From assembly GCA_025463665.1 (NCBI GenBank), contig JAODAY010000174.1, positions 1 to 5,255 of the forward strand: a stretch of DNA of 5,255 nt. The letters run 5' to 3'. The notes beneath the pieces were generated by a model. That model searched no databases, was not told the DNA's origin, and worked only from the letters and a program-made list of their open reading frames with translations. Position 1 is the stretch's first letter; each line of letters opens with the position of its first letter. Below, piece by piece: positions 1 through 5,255 of the stretch. Position numbers and translations under genes: made by a program. Source of the stretch: Microbacteriaceae bacterium. GTDB lineage: Bacteria > Actinomycetota > Actinomycetes > Actinomycetales > Microbacteriaceae.

Positions 1-324
1 GCCGGTGTAGTTCTTCACGATGTGCAGCACGCCCGCGCCGGAGTCTGCGACCCTCGTCGCCTCGAGCATCTGGTCGGGGGTCGGAGACGTGAACACCTCG
101 CCCGCGCACGCGGCGTCGAGCATCCCCAGGCCGACGAAGCCGCCGTGCATCGGCTCGTGGCCCGAACCGCCGCCCGAAATCAGCGCGACCTTCCCCGGTT
201 TCGTCGGCGTGCCGCGGTAGATGATGCGGTTCGTCATGTCGACGGTGAGTTCCGGATGCGCCGCCGCGACACCGACGAGGGCGTCGGCGATGACGGTGTC
301 TGGATCGTTGATGAGCTTCTTCAT
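1..324 (-). CDS. dhaK: Dihydroxyacetone kinase, dihydroxyacetone-binding subunit DhaK (N-terminal part; runs off the left window edge)
   Basis: DhaK binds dihydroxyacetone covalently and presents it for phosphorylation to dihydroxyacetone phosphate in the cytoplasm, with DhaL and either DhaM (PTS phosphate) or ATP. The minus strand reads 108 codons from ATG at 324-322, beginning MKKLINDPDTVIADALVG. The family signature ISGGGSGHEPMHGGFVG lies at residues 49-65 and GEVFTSPTPDQ at 75-85; HIVKNYTG is at 101-108, just before the cut. Numbering matches E. coli DhaK: Gly53, His56, Ser80 and Lys104 all fall at the same positions, and Asp109 would be the next codon. The substrate-anchoring histidine (near 218) lies outside the window. 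The start is fixed by an in-frame TGA at 339-337 with no other start codon between. No good Shine-Dalgarno sequence sits at normal distance; the nearest purine run (345-340) is 15 nt away, better placed for a mini-ORF at 335-321. Family call is very secure; whether the system is PTS- or ATP-dependent cannot be told here. Confidence 0.96.
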   Translation of the reverse strand, partial: MKKLINDPDTVIADALVGVAAAHPELTVDMTNRIIYRGTPTKPGKVALISGGGSGHEPMHGGFVGLGMLDAACAGEVFTSPTPDQMLEATRVADSGAGVLHIVKNYTG

Positions 325-335
325 GAGTGGGCCAT
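321..335 (-). CDS. Possible four-codon leader mini-ORF (MAHS) overlapping the dhaK start
   Basis: On the minus strand ATG GCC CAC TCA TGA runs 335 to 321. Its TGA overlaps the dhaK ATG in the arrangement ATGA. The purine stretch GGAAAG at 345-340 is 4 nt before this ATG (7 nt from its GGA core), a usable ribosome-binding distance, whereas it lies 15 nt before the dhaK ATG. This could let ribosomes load on the mini-ORF and reinitiate on dhaK. It may equally be chance: no conservation can be judged from one sequence. Confidence 0.25.
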   Translation of the reverse strand: MAHS

Positions 336-395
336 GTCACTTTCCGTTGTTCTTCAGTGAACGTGCTGGAAAACGCGAGTCAATCGATACTCACG

Positions 396-424
396 AAGAT
401 GTCTGCCAAACAGTCGGTTGTCAA
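396..424 (-). promoter_or_regulatory. Candidate housekeeping-sigma promoter for dhaK
   Basis: Read on the minus strand, a perfect -35 hexamer TTGACA (424-419) is followed after 17 nt by CATCTT (401-396), which keeps the most conserved A2 and T6 of the -10 box but matches TATAAT at only 3 of 6 positions. Transcription would start near 389, leaving a leader of about 65 nt before the dhaK ATG. A second, weaker -35-like TTGACT lies at 383-378. Inference from sequence only. Confidence 0.5.
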
Positions 425-490
425 TACCGGTGCAAGGGGGTGGACGAGGTGCTCGACGGCGGTGAAAGTTGAGCAGCACTGACGCCCGGG

Positions 491-520
491 TTAACGGTCA
501 GGTTCGCGACAGACAATAAT
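491..520 (+). promoter_or_regulatory. Candidate promoter for the ole operon
   Basis: TTAACG (491-496, 4 of 6 to TTGACA) and AATAAT (515-520, 5 of 6 to TATAAT) are separated by 18 nt. Transcription would start near 527, giving a leader of about 50 nt before the oleA TTG. The TTGACT at 520-525 looks like a better -35 box, but no plausible -10 box follows it at 16-18 nt. The -35 is weak, so an activator or another sigma factor is possible. Confidence 0.35.
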
Positions 521-524
521 TGAC
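512..524. repeat. Small dyad overlapping the putative ole -10 box
   Basis: CAAT-A-ATTG at 514-522 is a perfect 4+4 dyad around a single central base, with an outer G (512) and C (524) also symmetrical. It lies on the putative -10 hexamer (515-520) of the ole promoter, where a repressor could act. It is short and AT-rich, so chance is a real alternative. Confidence 0.3.
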
Positions 525-567
525 TGGGCAGCAACTTTCGGATGGCTCGCACCGGTTACAACTCGAT

Positions 568-573
568 AGGGAG
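568..573 (+). promoter_or_regulatory. Shine-Dalgarno sequence that fixes the oleA TTG start
   Basis: AGGGAG lies 5 nt before TTG at 579-581. An in-frame TAG at 567-569 rules out any start further upstream, and no ATG or GTG occurs in frame between it and the TTG. The TTG start also gives an N-terminus (MNGNAT, then NVALLSV) like that of known OleA proteins. Confidence 0.8.
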
Positions 574-578
574 ATCCG

Positions 579-1601
579 TTGAACGGAAACGCAACGACGA
601 CGCACACGAACGTCGCTTTGCTATCGGTAACGAGCACGATCGCCTCGCGCATCACCACCTCGGAATCGATCGACCGGCGGCTTGCCGGCGCACTCAAGCG
701 ACTCCACCTGCCCAAAGGGCTCCTGCAACGCGTCGCCGGCGTCTACGAGCGCCGTAACTGGGAGAACGGCCAGAAGTTCGATGATGCCGCCATCGCCGCG
801 GGCAAGCGCGCCCTCGCCCAGGCGGGCGTGCAGCCGCATCAGGTCGGCATGCTCATCAATACCTCCGTCACGCGCAAGAACCTCGAGCCGTCGGTCGCGG
901 TGAGCATCCACCACGGACTCGGGCTGCCCAGCTCCGCACTCAACTTCGACATTGCCAACGCCTGCCTGGGCTTCGTCAACGGTATGAGCCTCGCCGCATC
1001 GCTCATCGACTCCGGCCAGATCGACTATGCGGTGATCGTCGCGGGCGAAGACGCCGACGAGATACAGGACAACACGGTCGACCGCCTCGAGGCGAACAGC
1101 CTCAGCCGCAAGGACTTCATGAGCGAGTTCGCGAGCCTCACACTCGGTTCTGGTGCCGCCGCCGCCGTTCTCGGCCGCGCAGACGCCCACCCGGAGGGCC
1201 ACCGTCTGCTCGGCGGTGTGACGCGGGCGGCCACCCAATACAACGATCTCTGCGTCGGAAGCGTCGACGGGATGTTCACCGACGCGAAGGCGCTGCTCAA
1301 GGGCGGCATGGAACTTGTCGTCTCGGCCTGGAACGAGGCCAAGCGCGACTGGAGTTGGTCGAACATGGACCGCTACATCCTGCACCAGGTCTCGTCGGTG
1401 CACACCAACGCGATCGTCAAGGCGGCTGGTCTCGACGAGACGAAGGTGCCACGCACCTACCCGCTCCTCGGCAACGTGGGGCCGGCGTCGATCCCGATCA
1501 CGCTCGCCTACGAAGCAGAAGACCTCAAGAAGGGCGACCGAGTGCTCCTCATGGGCGTAGGTTCCGGGCTCAACACAGCGATGCTGGAAATCGCCTGGTG
1601 A
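579..1601 (+). CDS. oleA: OleA, long-chain acyl-CoA condensing enzyme (thiolase superfamily, ketoacyl-ACP synthase III-like)
   Basis: OleA catalyses non-decarboxylative head-to-head Claisen condensation of two fatty acyl-CoAs, giving a 2-alkyl-3-ketoalkanoic acid, the first step of long-chain olefin synthesis in the cytoplasm. The protein is 340 residues, normal for the family. Its N-terminal RLHLPKGLLQRVAGVYERR (41-59) is typical of OleA. The nucleophile is Cys129 in FDIANACLGFVNGM, the histidine is His269 in YILHQVSSVH, and the asparagine is Asn299 in LLGNVGPASIP. Glu103 in NLEPSVA lies 26 residues before the cysteine, the same spacing as the special catalytic Glu117 and Cys143 of Xanthomonas OleA; this Glu separates OleA from ordinary FabH. 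His-to-Asn spacing (30) also agrees. The start is TTG, supported by AGGGAG at 568-573 and an in-frame stop just upstream. The first codons include TTG, CTA and GTA, uncommon in the rest of the gene. It is the first gene of the operon; its TGA overlaps the oleBC GTG (GTGA, 1598-1601). Confidence 0.96.
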   Translation: MNGNATTTHTNVALLSVTSTIASRITTSESIDRRLAGALKRLHLPKGLLQRVAGVYERRNWENGQKFDDAAIAAGKRALAQAGVQPHQVGMLINTSVTRKNLEPSVAVSIHHGLGLPSSALNFDIANACLGFVNGMSLAASLIDSGQIDYAVIVAGEDADEIQDNTVDRLEANSLSRKDFMSEFASLTLGSGAAAAVLGRADAHPEGHRLLGGVTRAATQYNDLCVGSVDGMFTDAKALLKGGMELVVSAWNEAKRDWSWSNMDRYILHQVSSVHTNAIVKAAGLDETKVPRTYPLLGNVGPASIPITLAYEAEDLKKGDRVLLMGVGSGLNTAMLEIAW

Positions 1602-4348
1602 CCTACCGCGTGTCCCGCCTCGCCGCAGCGCCCGCGAGTCTCCCGCCGGTAGGCCTGTACGGCCTCGACCCCTCCTTCTCCCGCCTCGTCACCGCGCCCG
1701 AGAGCGAGGGCCTGCAGGTCACCCACGAGTGGCACCTTCTCGACAACGGCCCGCGGCTCCGCGAGCTCGGCGTCACCCCGGTCGGCACCATCCTGTGCGT
1801 GCACGGCAACCCGACGTGGAGCTACCTCTGGCGCGACCTCGTGTCGAGCGCAACGACGGCCGCGGCATCCGGGGGCGAGGCCTGGCGGGTCATCGCCGTC
1901 GACCAACTCGACATGGGCTTCTCCGAGCGCACGGCGACCGTGCGCCCGCTCGCGCGCCGCGTGCGCGACCTCGGCGACCTCACCGACGCGCTGCATCTCT
2001 CCGGGCCCGTAATCAGCCTGGGTCACGACTGGGGCGGCGTCGTCTCGCTCGGCTGGGCCGTCGACCATCCCGACCTCCTCGCCGGTGTCGCCGTGCTCAA
2101 CACCGCGATCCACCAGCCGGAGGGTGCCGCGGTCCCCGCGCCACTGCGTCTCGCGTTGCTGCGCGGCGTGCTCGGCGCCTCGACGGTGCGCACCCCCGCC
2201 TTTCTCGAGACGACGCTGTCGCTCGCCCGCCCGCCGCTCAGCGCTGAGGTGAAGGCGGGCTACCGGGCGCCATACCTCGCCTCCGAGCGTCGCGGCGGCA
2301 TCGGCGGATTCGTCGCGGACATCCCGGTCGACGCGGACCACGAGAGCCACCCCGAGCTCGTGCGCATCGCCGAGGCGCTGCGCTACCTCGCCGTTCCGGC
2401 GCTGGCCCTCTGGGGTCCGCGCGACCCGATCTTCGGCGACCGCCACCTCGACGACCTCGTCGACCGCCTGCCGCACGCCGACGTGCACCGCTTCGAGGGC
2501 GCCGGGCATCTGCTCGCCGAAGAGGTCGACTATGCGTCATCCGTGCTGACCTGGCTCGGTGACCGGGGAACCGAACTCGGCAGCCTCGGCACCGCGGCCG
2601 CAAACCCCTCACGATTCGCCGTCGCCACGGAGCCCGTGGAGGAGGAGCCGGACCCGAACCGCTTCGACGAGGGTTACGTGAAGCCGGTCGTGGCCGGGCC
2701 TCCCGCCGGGCTGTTCCGCTTCCTCGAGGAGTTGCGCGACTCCAGCGACACCGCCCTCGTGGAGATGGCGCCGACGAACGGCGACGGCCTGACAGCCGTC
2801 AGCTGGTCGCTGCTCTCAAGGCGCGTGCGCCAACTCGCCGCCGGCCTGGCGATGGTGGGCGTCAAGCGCGGCGACCGCGTCTCCCTGCTGATCCAGCCCG
2901 GGGCCGACCTCACCGCCGTGCTCTACGCCTGCCTGCGCCTCGGTGCCGTCGTGGTCGTCGCCGATGCCGGTCTCGGGCTCGCGGGCCTCACCCGCGCGGT
3001 GCGCGGCGCCTGGCCCGACCACGTGATCGGCGCCCCGGCCGGTCTCGCCGCCGCGACCGCCCTCGCCTGGCCGGGTCAGAAGATCTCGACCGCGAAGTAC
3101 TCCCGCGCGGTTCGCCGCACGCTCGACGTGGCCTACTCGCTCGGTGAACTCGTCTCGCTCGGTGCAGAACAGGAACTGCCTCCGCTGCCGGGTCCCGACG
3201 ACACCGCCGCCGTTCTGTTCACCTCCGGGTCGACAGGCCCGGCCAAGGGCGTCGTCTACACGCACGGCCAGCTCGCGGCCGTCGTCGACGCTCTCGCCGC
3301 GCAGTACGGCATCGGTGTCGGAACCGGCCTCGTCGCCGGGTTCGCCCCGTTCGCGCTGCTCGGCCCTGCACTCGGCGCCCGTTCGGTGACGCCCGACATG
3401 GTCGTCACCTCGCCGAAGACCCTCACCGCGACCGCGGTCGCCGCCGCCGTCGCGGCAGTCGACGCGACAGTCGTGTTCCTCTCTCCCGCCGCGATCACCA
3501 ACGTCGTCGCGACCTCCGACGCGCTCACCGCGGGCGACCGCGCGGCGCTCGCGGGCGTCGAGGACTTCTTGTCGGCCGGCGCCCCGGTCTCCGAGCGGCT
3601 GCTCTCCGCGGCATCCGATCTCATGCCGAACGCCACCGCGCACACGCCATACGGCATGACCGAGGGCCTGCTCGTGACCGATATCACCCTCGAGGGCATA
3701 CGTGAGGCCGCTCTCGTCGTCGACGGCCCCGGCGGTGTCTGCGTAGGCACCCCCGCCGCACTGGTGCGCGTGCGCATCAGTGCGCTCGACGAGCGGGGCG
3801 ACGCTGTCGGCGACCTGACCGACGAGCCCCTCGTCACGGGCGAGATCGTCGTTTCGGCACCCCACGTGAAGGACCACTACGACGGACTCTGGCTGACCGA
3901 GCGGGGCTCCCGCCGCGGCGCGCCCGCCGGCGAACGCTGGCACCGCACCGGAGACGTCGGCCACCTCGATTCCGATGGACGACTGTGGGTCGAGGGGCGC
4001 CTGCCCCACGTGATCTCCACGGCCGCCGGGATCGTGACGCCCGTTGGTCCCGAGCAGAGGATCGAGTCGGTCTTCGAGGTCGCCCGTGCCGCGCTCGTGG
4101 GCATCGGACCGGCCGGACTCAAGCAACTCGTCGCCGTGGTCGAAACCGAACCGGCTGCCCAGCGGGTGGCGCTCGCGACCCCCGGACTCGCGAGCGCCGT
4201 TCGCGCGTCGGTCGACGTGCCGCTCGCCGCGGTGCTCGTCGTGCCGCGGCTGCCCACCGATATCAGGCACAACTCCAAGATCGACCGCATCCGCCTCGGT
4301 GAGTGGGCCGCCGATGTGCTCTCCGGCGGGCGGATGACGCACCCGTGA
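1598..4348 (+). CDS. oleBC: OleBC fusion: beta-lactone decarboxylase (OleB) joined to ATP-dependent beta-lactone synthetase (OleC)
   Basis: This 916-residue cytoplasmic protein joins two Ole enzymes. Residues 1 to about 325 are an alpha/beta hydrolase of the haloalkane dehalogenase-like OleB group: VHGNPTWSYLWR (68-79, Asn71 for substrate stabilisation), LGHDWGG (141-147, nucleophile Asp144), ALWGPRDPIFG (270-280, acid Asp276), and GAGH (301-304, base His304). OleB releases CO2 from the beta-lactone to give the cis-olefin. A proline- and acid-rich linker follows (about 325-358). Residues about 360-916 are the OleC adenylate-forming domain: FTSGSTGPAKGV (541-552, ATP-binding loop), PYGMTEG (684-690), WHRTGDVGHLDSDGRLWVEGR (781-801) and HNSKIDR (891-897, A10 Lys894). 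OleC activates the 2-alkyl-3-hydroxy acid with ATP and closes the lactone. The GTG start overlaps the oleA stop; the frame stays open 81 codons upstream inside oleA, but homology to OleB begins after this GTG. A weak GGAAA (1586-1590) precedes it. The fusion is a known actinobacterial form, not an assembly error. No membrane segment or signal peptide is seen. Confidence 0.95.
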   Translation: MTYRVSRLAAAPASLPPVGLYGLDPSFSRLVTAPESEGLQVTHEWHLLDNGPRLRELGVTPVGTILCVHGNPTWSYLWRDLVSSATTAAASGGEAWRVIAVDQLDMGFSERTATVRPLARRVRDLGDLTDALHLSGPVISLGHDWGGVVSLGWAVDHPDLLAGVAVLNTAIHQPEGAAVPAPLRLALLRGVLGASTVRTPAFLETTLSLARPPLSAEVKAGYRAPYLASERRGGIGGFVADIPVDADHESHPELVRIAEALRYLAVPALALWGPRDPIFGDRHLDDLVDRLPHADVHRFEGAGHLLAEEVDYASSVLTWLGDRGTELGSLGTAAANPSRFAVATEPVEEEPDPNRFDEGYVKPVVAGPPAGLFRFLEELRDSSDTALVEMAPTNGDGLTAVSWSLLSRRVRQLAAGLAMVGVKRGDRVSLLIQPGADLTAVLYACLRLGAVVVVADAGLGLAGLTRAVRGAWPDHVIGAPAGLAAATALAWPGQKISTAKYSRAVRRTLDVAYSLGELVSLGAEQELPPLPGPDDTAAVLFTSGSTGPAKGVVYTHGQLAAVVDALAAQYGIGVGTGLVAGFAPFALLGPALGARSVTPDMVVTSPKTLTATAVAAAVAAVDATVVFLSPAAITNVVATSDALTAGDRAALAGVEDFLSAGAPVSERLLSAASDLMPNATAHTPYGMTEGLLVTDITLEGIREAALVVDGPGGVCVGTPAALVRVRISALDERGDAVGDLTDEPLVTGEIVVSAPHVKDHYDGLWLTERGSRRGAPAGERWHRTGDVGHLDSDGRLWVEGRLPHVISTAAGIVTPVGPEQRIESVFEVARAALVGIGPAGLKQLVAVVETEPAAQRVALATPGLASAVRASVDVPLAAVLVVPRLPTDIRHNSKIDRIRLGEWAADVLSGGRMTHP

Positions 4349-4368
4349 GGGTGCTCGTCACGGGTGCG
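4338..4368 (+). repeat. Perfect 11-bp inverted repeat (RNA hairpin) across the oleBC stop / oleD start
   Basis: CGCACCCGTGA (4338-4348) is exactly complementary to TCACGGGTGCG (4358-4368), with a 9-nt loop (4349-4357). The 5' arm contains the oleBC TGA and the oleD GTG start. The arms also code: THP-stop of OleC on one side and the VTGA of OleD's nucleotide-binding loop on the other. A smaller alternative hairpin, GCACCC (4339-4344) with GGGTGC (4349-4354), would leave GUGA, a GNRA-type tetraloop, as the loop. The structures exclude each other. A ribosome finishing oleBC would melt either, which would favour coupled translation of oleD. The repeat is seen; its role is inferred. No T-run follows, so it is not a classical terminator. 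Confidence 0.6.
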
Positions 4369-5255
4369 AGCGGCCTGCTCGGTCGCGCCGTCGCCGCGGA
4401 GATCATCGCCGCGGGGCACGAGGTGCGCACGCTGCAGCGCCGACCGTCGAGCGTCGCCGGCGCCGTCGACGTTCTCGGCTCGGTGACCGACGCGTCGGCG
4501 GTGGCGCGTGCCCTCGGGGGCGTCGAGGCGGTCGTGCACCTCGCCGCCAAGGTGTCGCTCGCGGGTGATCCGGCCGAGTTCGATGCGGTGAACATCGGCG
4601 GCACCCGCACTCTTCTCGCCGGCCTGGCCAACCTGCAGGCGGATGACGCGGACGCCGCCGCACGCCCCGACGCCACGTCCGCCGTGCCGCGCCGCTTCGT
4701 GCACGTCTCCTCGCCGTCCGTCGCGCACAGCGGCGCCTCCATCGTCGGCGACGACGCCCAGCCCGCCGATCCCGACCGTGCCCGGGGGGACTATGCCCGC
4801 ACCAAGGCGAGCGCCGAACTGATCGCCCTCGCCGCCGACTCCGCCGCGCTCGCCGTCGTCGTGGTGCGCCCCCACCTCGTCTGGGGACCGGGCGACACCC
4901 AGCTCGTCGAACGCATCGTCGAACGCGCGAGTCGTGGCGCGCTGCCCCTGCTCGGGCACGGGGCCGCCCTGATCGACACGCTCTACGTCGACAACGCGGC
5001 ATCCGGAATCGCGGCGGCCCTCGAGCGTGCCCCCGAGGTGCACGGCAACGCCTACGTGCTGACCAACGGCGAACCCCGCGCCGTTGCGGAGCTGCTCGCC
5101 GGCATGTGCGCCGCCGCCGGGGTGCGCGCGCCGGCCTGGAGCGTGCCGGCCGGGCTCGCCCGTGCCGCAGGCTCGGTCATCGAGGCGGTGTGGCGCGTGC
5201 GCCCCGGCGTCGACGAGCCGCCGATGACGCGGTTCCTCGCCGAGCAGCTCTCGAC
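4345..5255 (+). CDS. oleD: OleD, NADPH-dependent 2-alkyl-3-ketoalkanoate reductase (extended short-chain dehydrogenase; 3' end outside the window)
   Basis: OleD reduces the OleA product to the 2-alkyl-3-hydroxyalkanoic acid that OleC then lactonises. 303 codons are visible, against roughly 330-345 residues usual for the family, so only a short C-terminal piece is missing. The N-terminus MRVLVTGASGLLGRAV holds the Rossmann dinucleotide loop GxxGxxG (Gly7, Gly10, Gly13). HLAAKVSL (67-74) is the conserved strand-4 motif. VHVSSPSVAHSG (119-130) carries the probable catalytic Ser123, and DYARTKASAE (149-158) the catalytic Tyr150 and Lys154. VVRPHLVWGPGD (173-184) and the LIDTLYVDNAA region (209-219) are typical of the 3-beta-hydroxysteroid dehydrogenase/epimerase branch. 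An Asp/Ala-rich stretch (about 97-114) just before the SSPS strand looks longer than in many homologues. The GTG start shares GTGA with the oleBC stop and is the only start that keeps the full Rossmann strand; the SD is weak (GGGCGGA, 4328-4334). Reaction assigned from family and operon context. Confidence 0.94.
   Translation, partial: MRVLVTGASGLLGRAVAAEIIAAGHEVRTLQRRPSSVAGAVDVLGSVTDASAVARALGGVEAVVHLAAKVSLAGDPAEFDAVNIGGTRTLLAGLANLQADDADAAARPDATSAVPRRFVHVSSPSVAHSGASIVGDDAQPADPDRARGDYARTKASAELIALAADSAALAVVVVRPHLVWGPGDTQLVERIVERASRGALPLLGHGAALIDTLYVDNAASGIAAALERAPEVHGNAYVLTNGEPRAVAELLAGMCAAAGVRAPAWSVPAGLARAAGSVIEAVWRVRPGVDEPPMTRFLAEQLS

Larger units (their letters stand above)
426..556. repeat. 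Inverted pair of ACCGGTGC flanking the divergent promoter region
   Basis: ACCGGTGC at 426-433 and its exact reverse complement GCACCGGT at 549-556 lie 115 nt apart. The left copy abuts the -35 box of the dhaK promoter (419-424). The right copy sits in the ole leader about 12 nt before the Shine-Dalgarno sequence. Each contains the palindrome ACCGGT. They could be two half or whole operators for one regulator of both units, or coincidence. Confidence 0.25.
325..578. other. Divergent intergenic region between dhaK and the ole operon
   Basis: This 254-bp stretch is visibly less GC-rich than the flanking genes and has no convincing protein gene. Both neighbours point away from it, so it should hold the promoters for both. 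Seen in it: TTGACA-17 nt-CATCTT on the minus strand for dhaK, a weaker plus-strand promoter near 491-520, a small dyad at 512-524, an inverted pair of ACCGGTGC at 426-433 and 549-556, and the oleA Shine-Dalgarno sequence at 568-573. The hexamer GTCAAT occurs at 379-384 and 420-425 and inverted at 519-524. I see no terminator hairpin with a T-run, no tRNA and no recognisable riboswitch. Confidence 0.8.

Noticed and set aside
378..393. GAGT...ACTC around ATCGAT as an operator
   Set aside because: The arms are not symmetrical about the ATCGAT centre, so only the hexamer itself is palindromic.
22..472. Plus-strand open frames at 22-360 and 221-472
   Set aside because: Mostly antisense to dhaK. 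The part reaching into the intergenic region, including a possible GTG-started 10-codon piece at 440-472, has no properly spaced ribosome-binding site and lies upstream of the likely ole promoter.
520..548. TTGACT (520-525) as the ole -35 box
   Set aside because: No acceptable -10 hexamer follows at 16-18 nt; the overlapping AATAAT at 515-520 fits better as a -10 box with TTAACG upstream.
621..1403. 260-codon open frame on the minus strand
   Set aside because: Antisense to oleA, whose catalytic residues and spacing are fully accounted for on the plus strand.
1355..1597. Upstream extension of the OleBC frame by 81 codons into oleA
   Set aside because: The added residues are an Arg/His/Pro-rich out-of-frame reading of oleA with no OleB similarity. 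The GTG at 1598 in a GTGA overlap is the natural start.
1508..2509. 333-codon open frame on the minus strand
   Set aside because: Antisense to the end of oleA and the OleB domain; Arg/Gly/Ala/Val-rich shadow with no motif.
2816..4342. 508-codon open frame on the minus strand
   Set aside because: It lies wholly antisense to the OleC domain, is full of Arg, Gly, Asp and Glu runs with no domain, and is the usual open shadow frame of GC-rich coding DNA.
3877..5043. 388-codon open frame on the minus strand
   Set aside because: Antisense to the OleC C-terminus and OleD, spanning both genes, of low-complexity composition with no recognisable motif.

Overview
The window comes from a high-GC Gram-positive bacterium, most likely an actinobacterium of the Microbacteriaceae/Micrococcaceae type. 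The coding sequence is very GC-rich with strong G/C at third codon positions, the main operon uses TTG and GTG starts and GTGA overlaps, and OleB is fused to OleC, an arrangement known from actinobacteria such as Micrococcus luteus. The family assignment is inference; no rRNA or marker gene is present.

Layout. Positions 1-324 (minus strand) hold the N-terminal 108 codons of a dihydroxyacetone kinase subunit (DhaK), cut by the window edge. Positions 325-578 are a comparatively AT-rich divergent intergenic region. It carries a good candidate promoter for dhaK, a weaker one for the rightward operon, small inverted repeats, and a four-codon mini-ORF abutting dhaK. Positions 579-5255 (plus strand) hold an ole operon: oleA (579-1601), a fused oleB-oleC (1598-4348) and oleD (4345 to beyond the window end). 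Each junction is a 4-nt GTGA stop/start overlap, so the three genes are very probably one translationally coupled unit.

How the genes work together (established for the Ole families). OleA joins two fatty acyl-CoAs head-to-head into a 2-alkyl-3-ketoalkanoate, OleD reduces it with NADPH to the 2-alkyl-3-hydroxy acid, OleC uses ATP to close a beta-lactone, and OleB decarboxylates the lactone to a long-chain cis internal olefin. All catalytic residues I can check are present: the OleA Cys/His/Asn triad and its Glu, the OleB Asp/Asp/His triad, the OleC adenylation motifs and A10 lysine, and the OleD glycine-rich loop and YxxxK. The pathway therefore looks intact and is predicted to end at olefin rather than at a beta-lactone.

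The pathway itself is already described, and I see no undescribed system here. The least expected sequence-level observations are an 11-bp perfect hairpin that buries the oleD start codon exactly at the oleBC/oleD overlap, and the mini-ORF whose stop overlaps the dhaK start.
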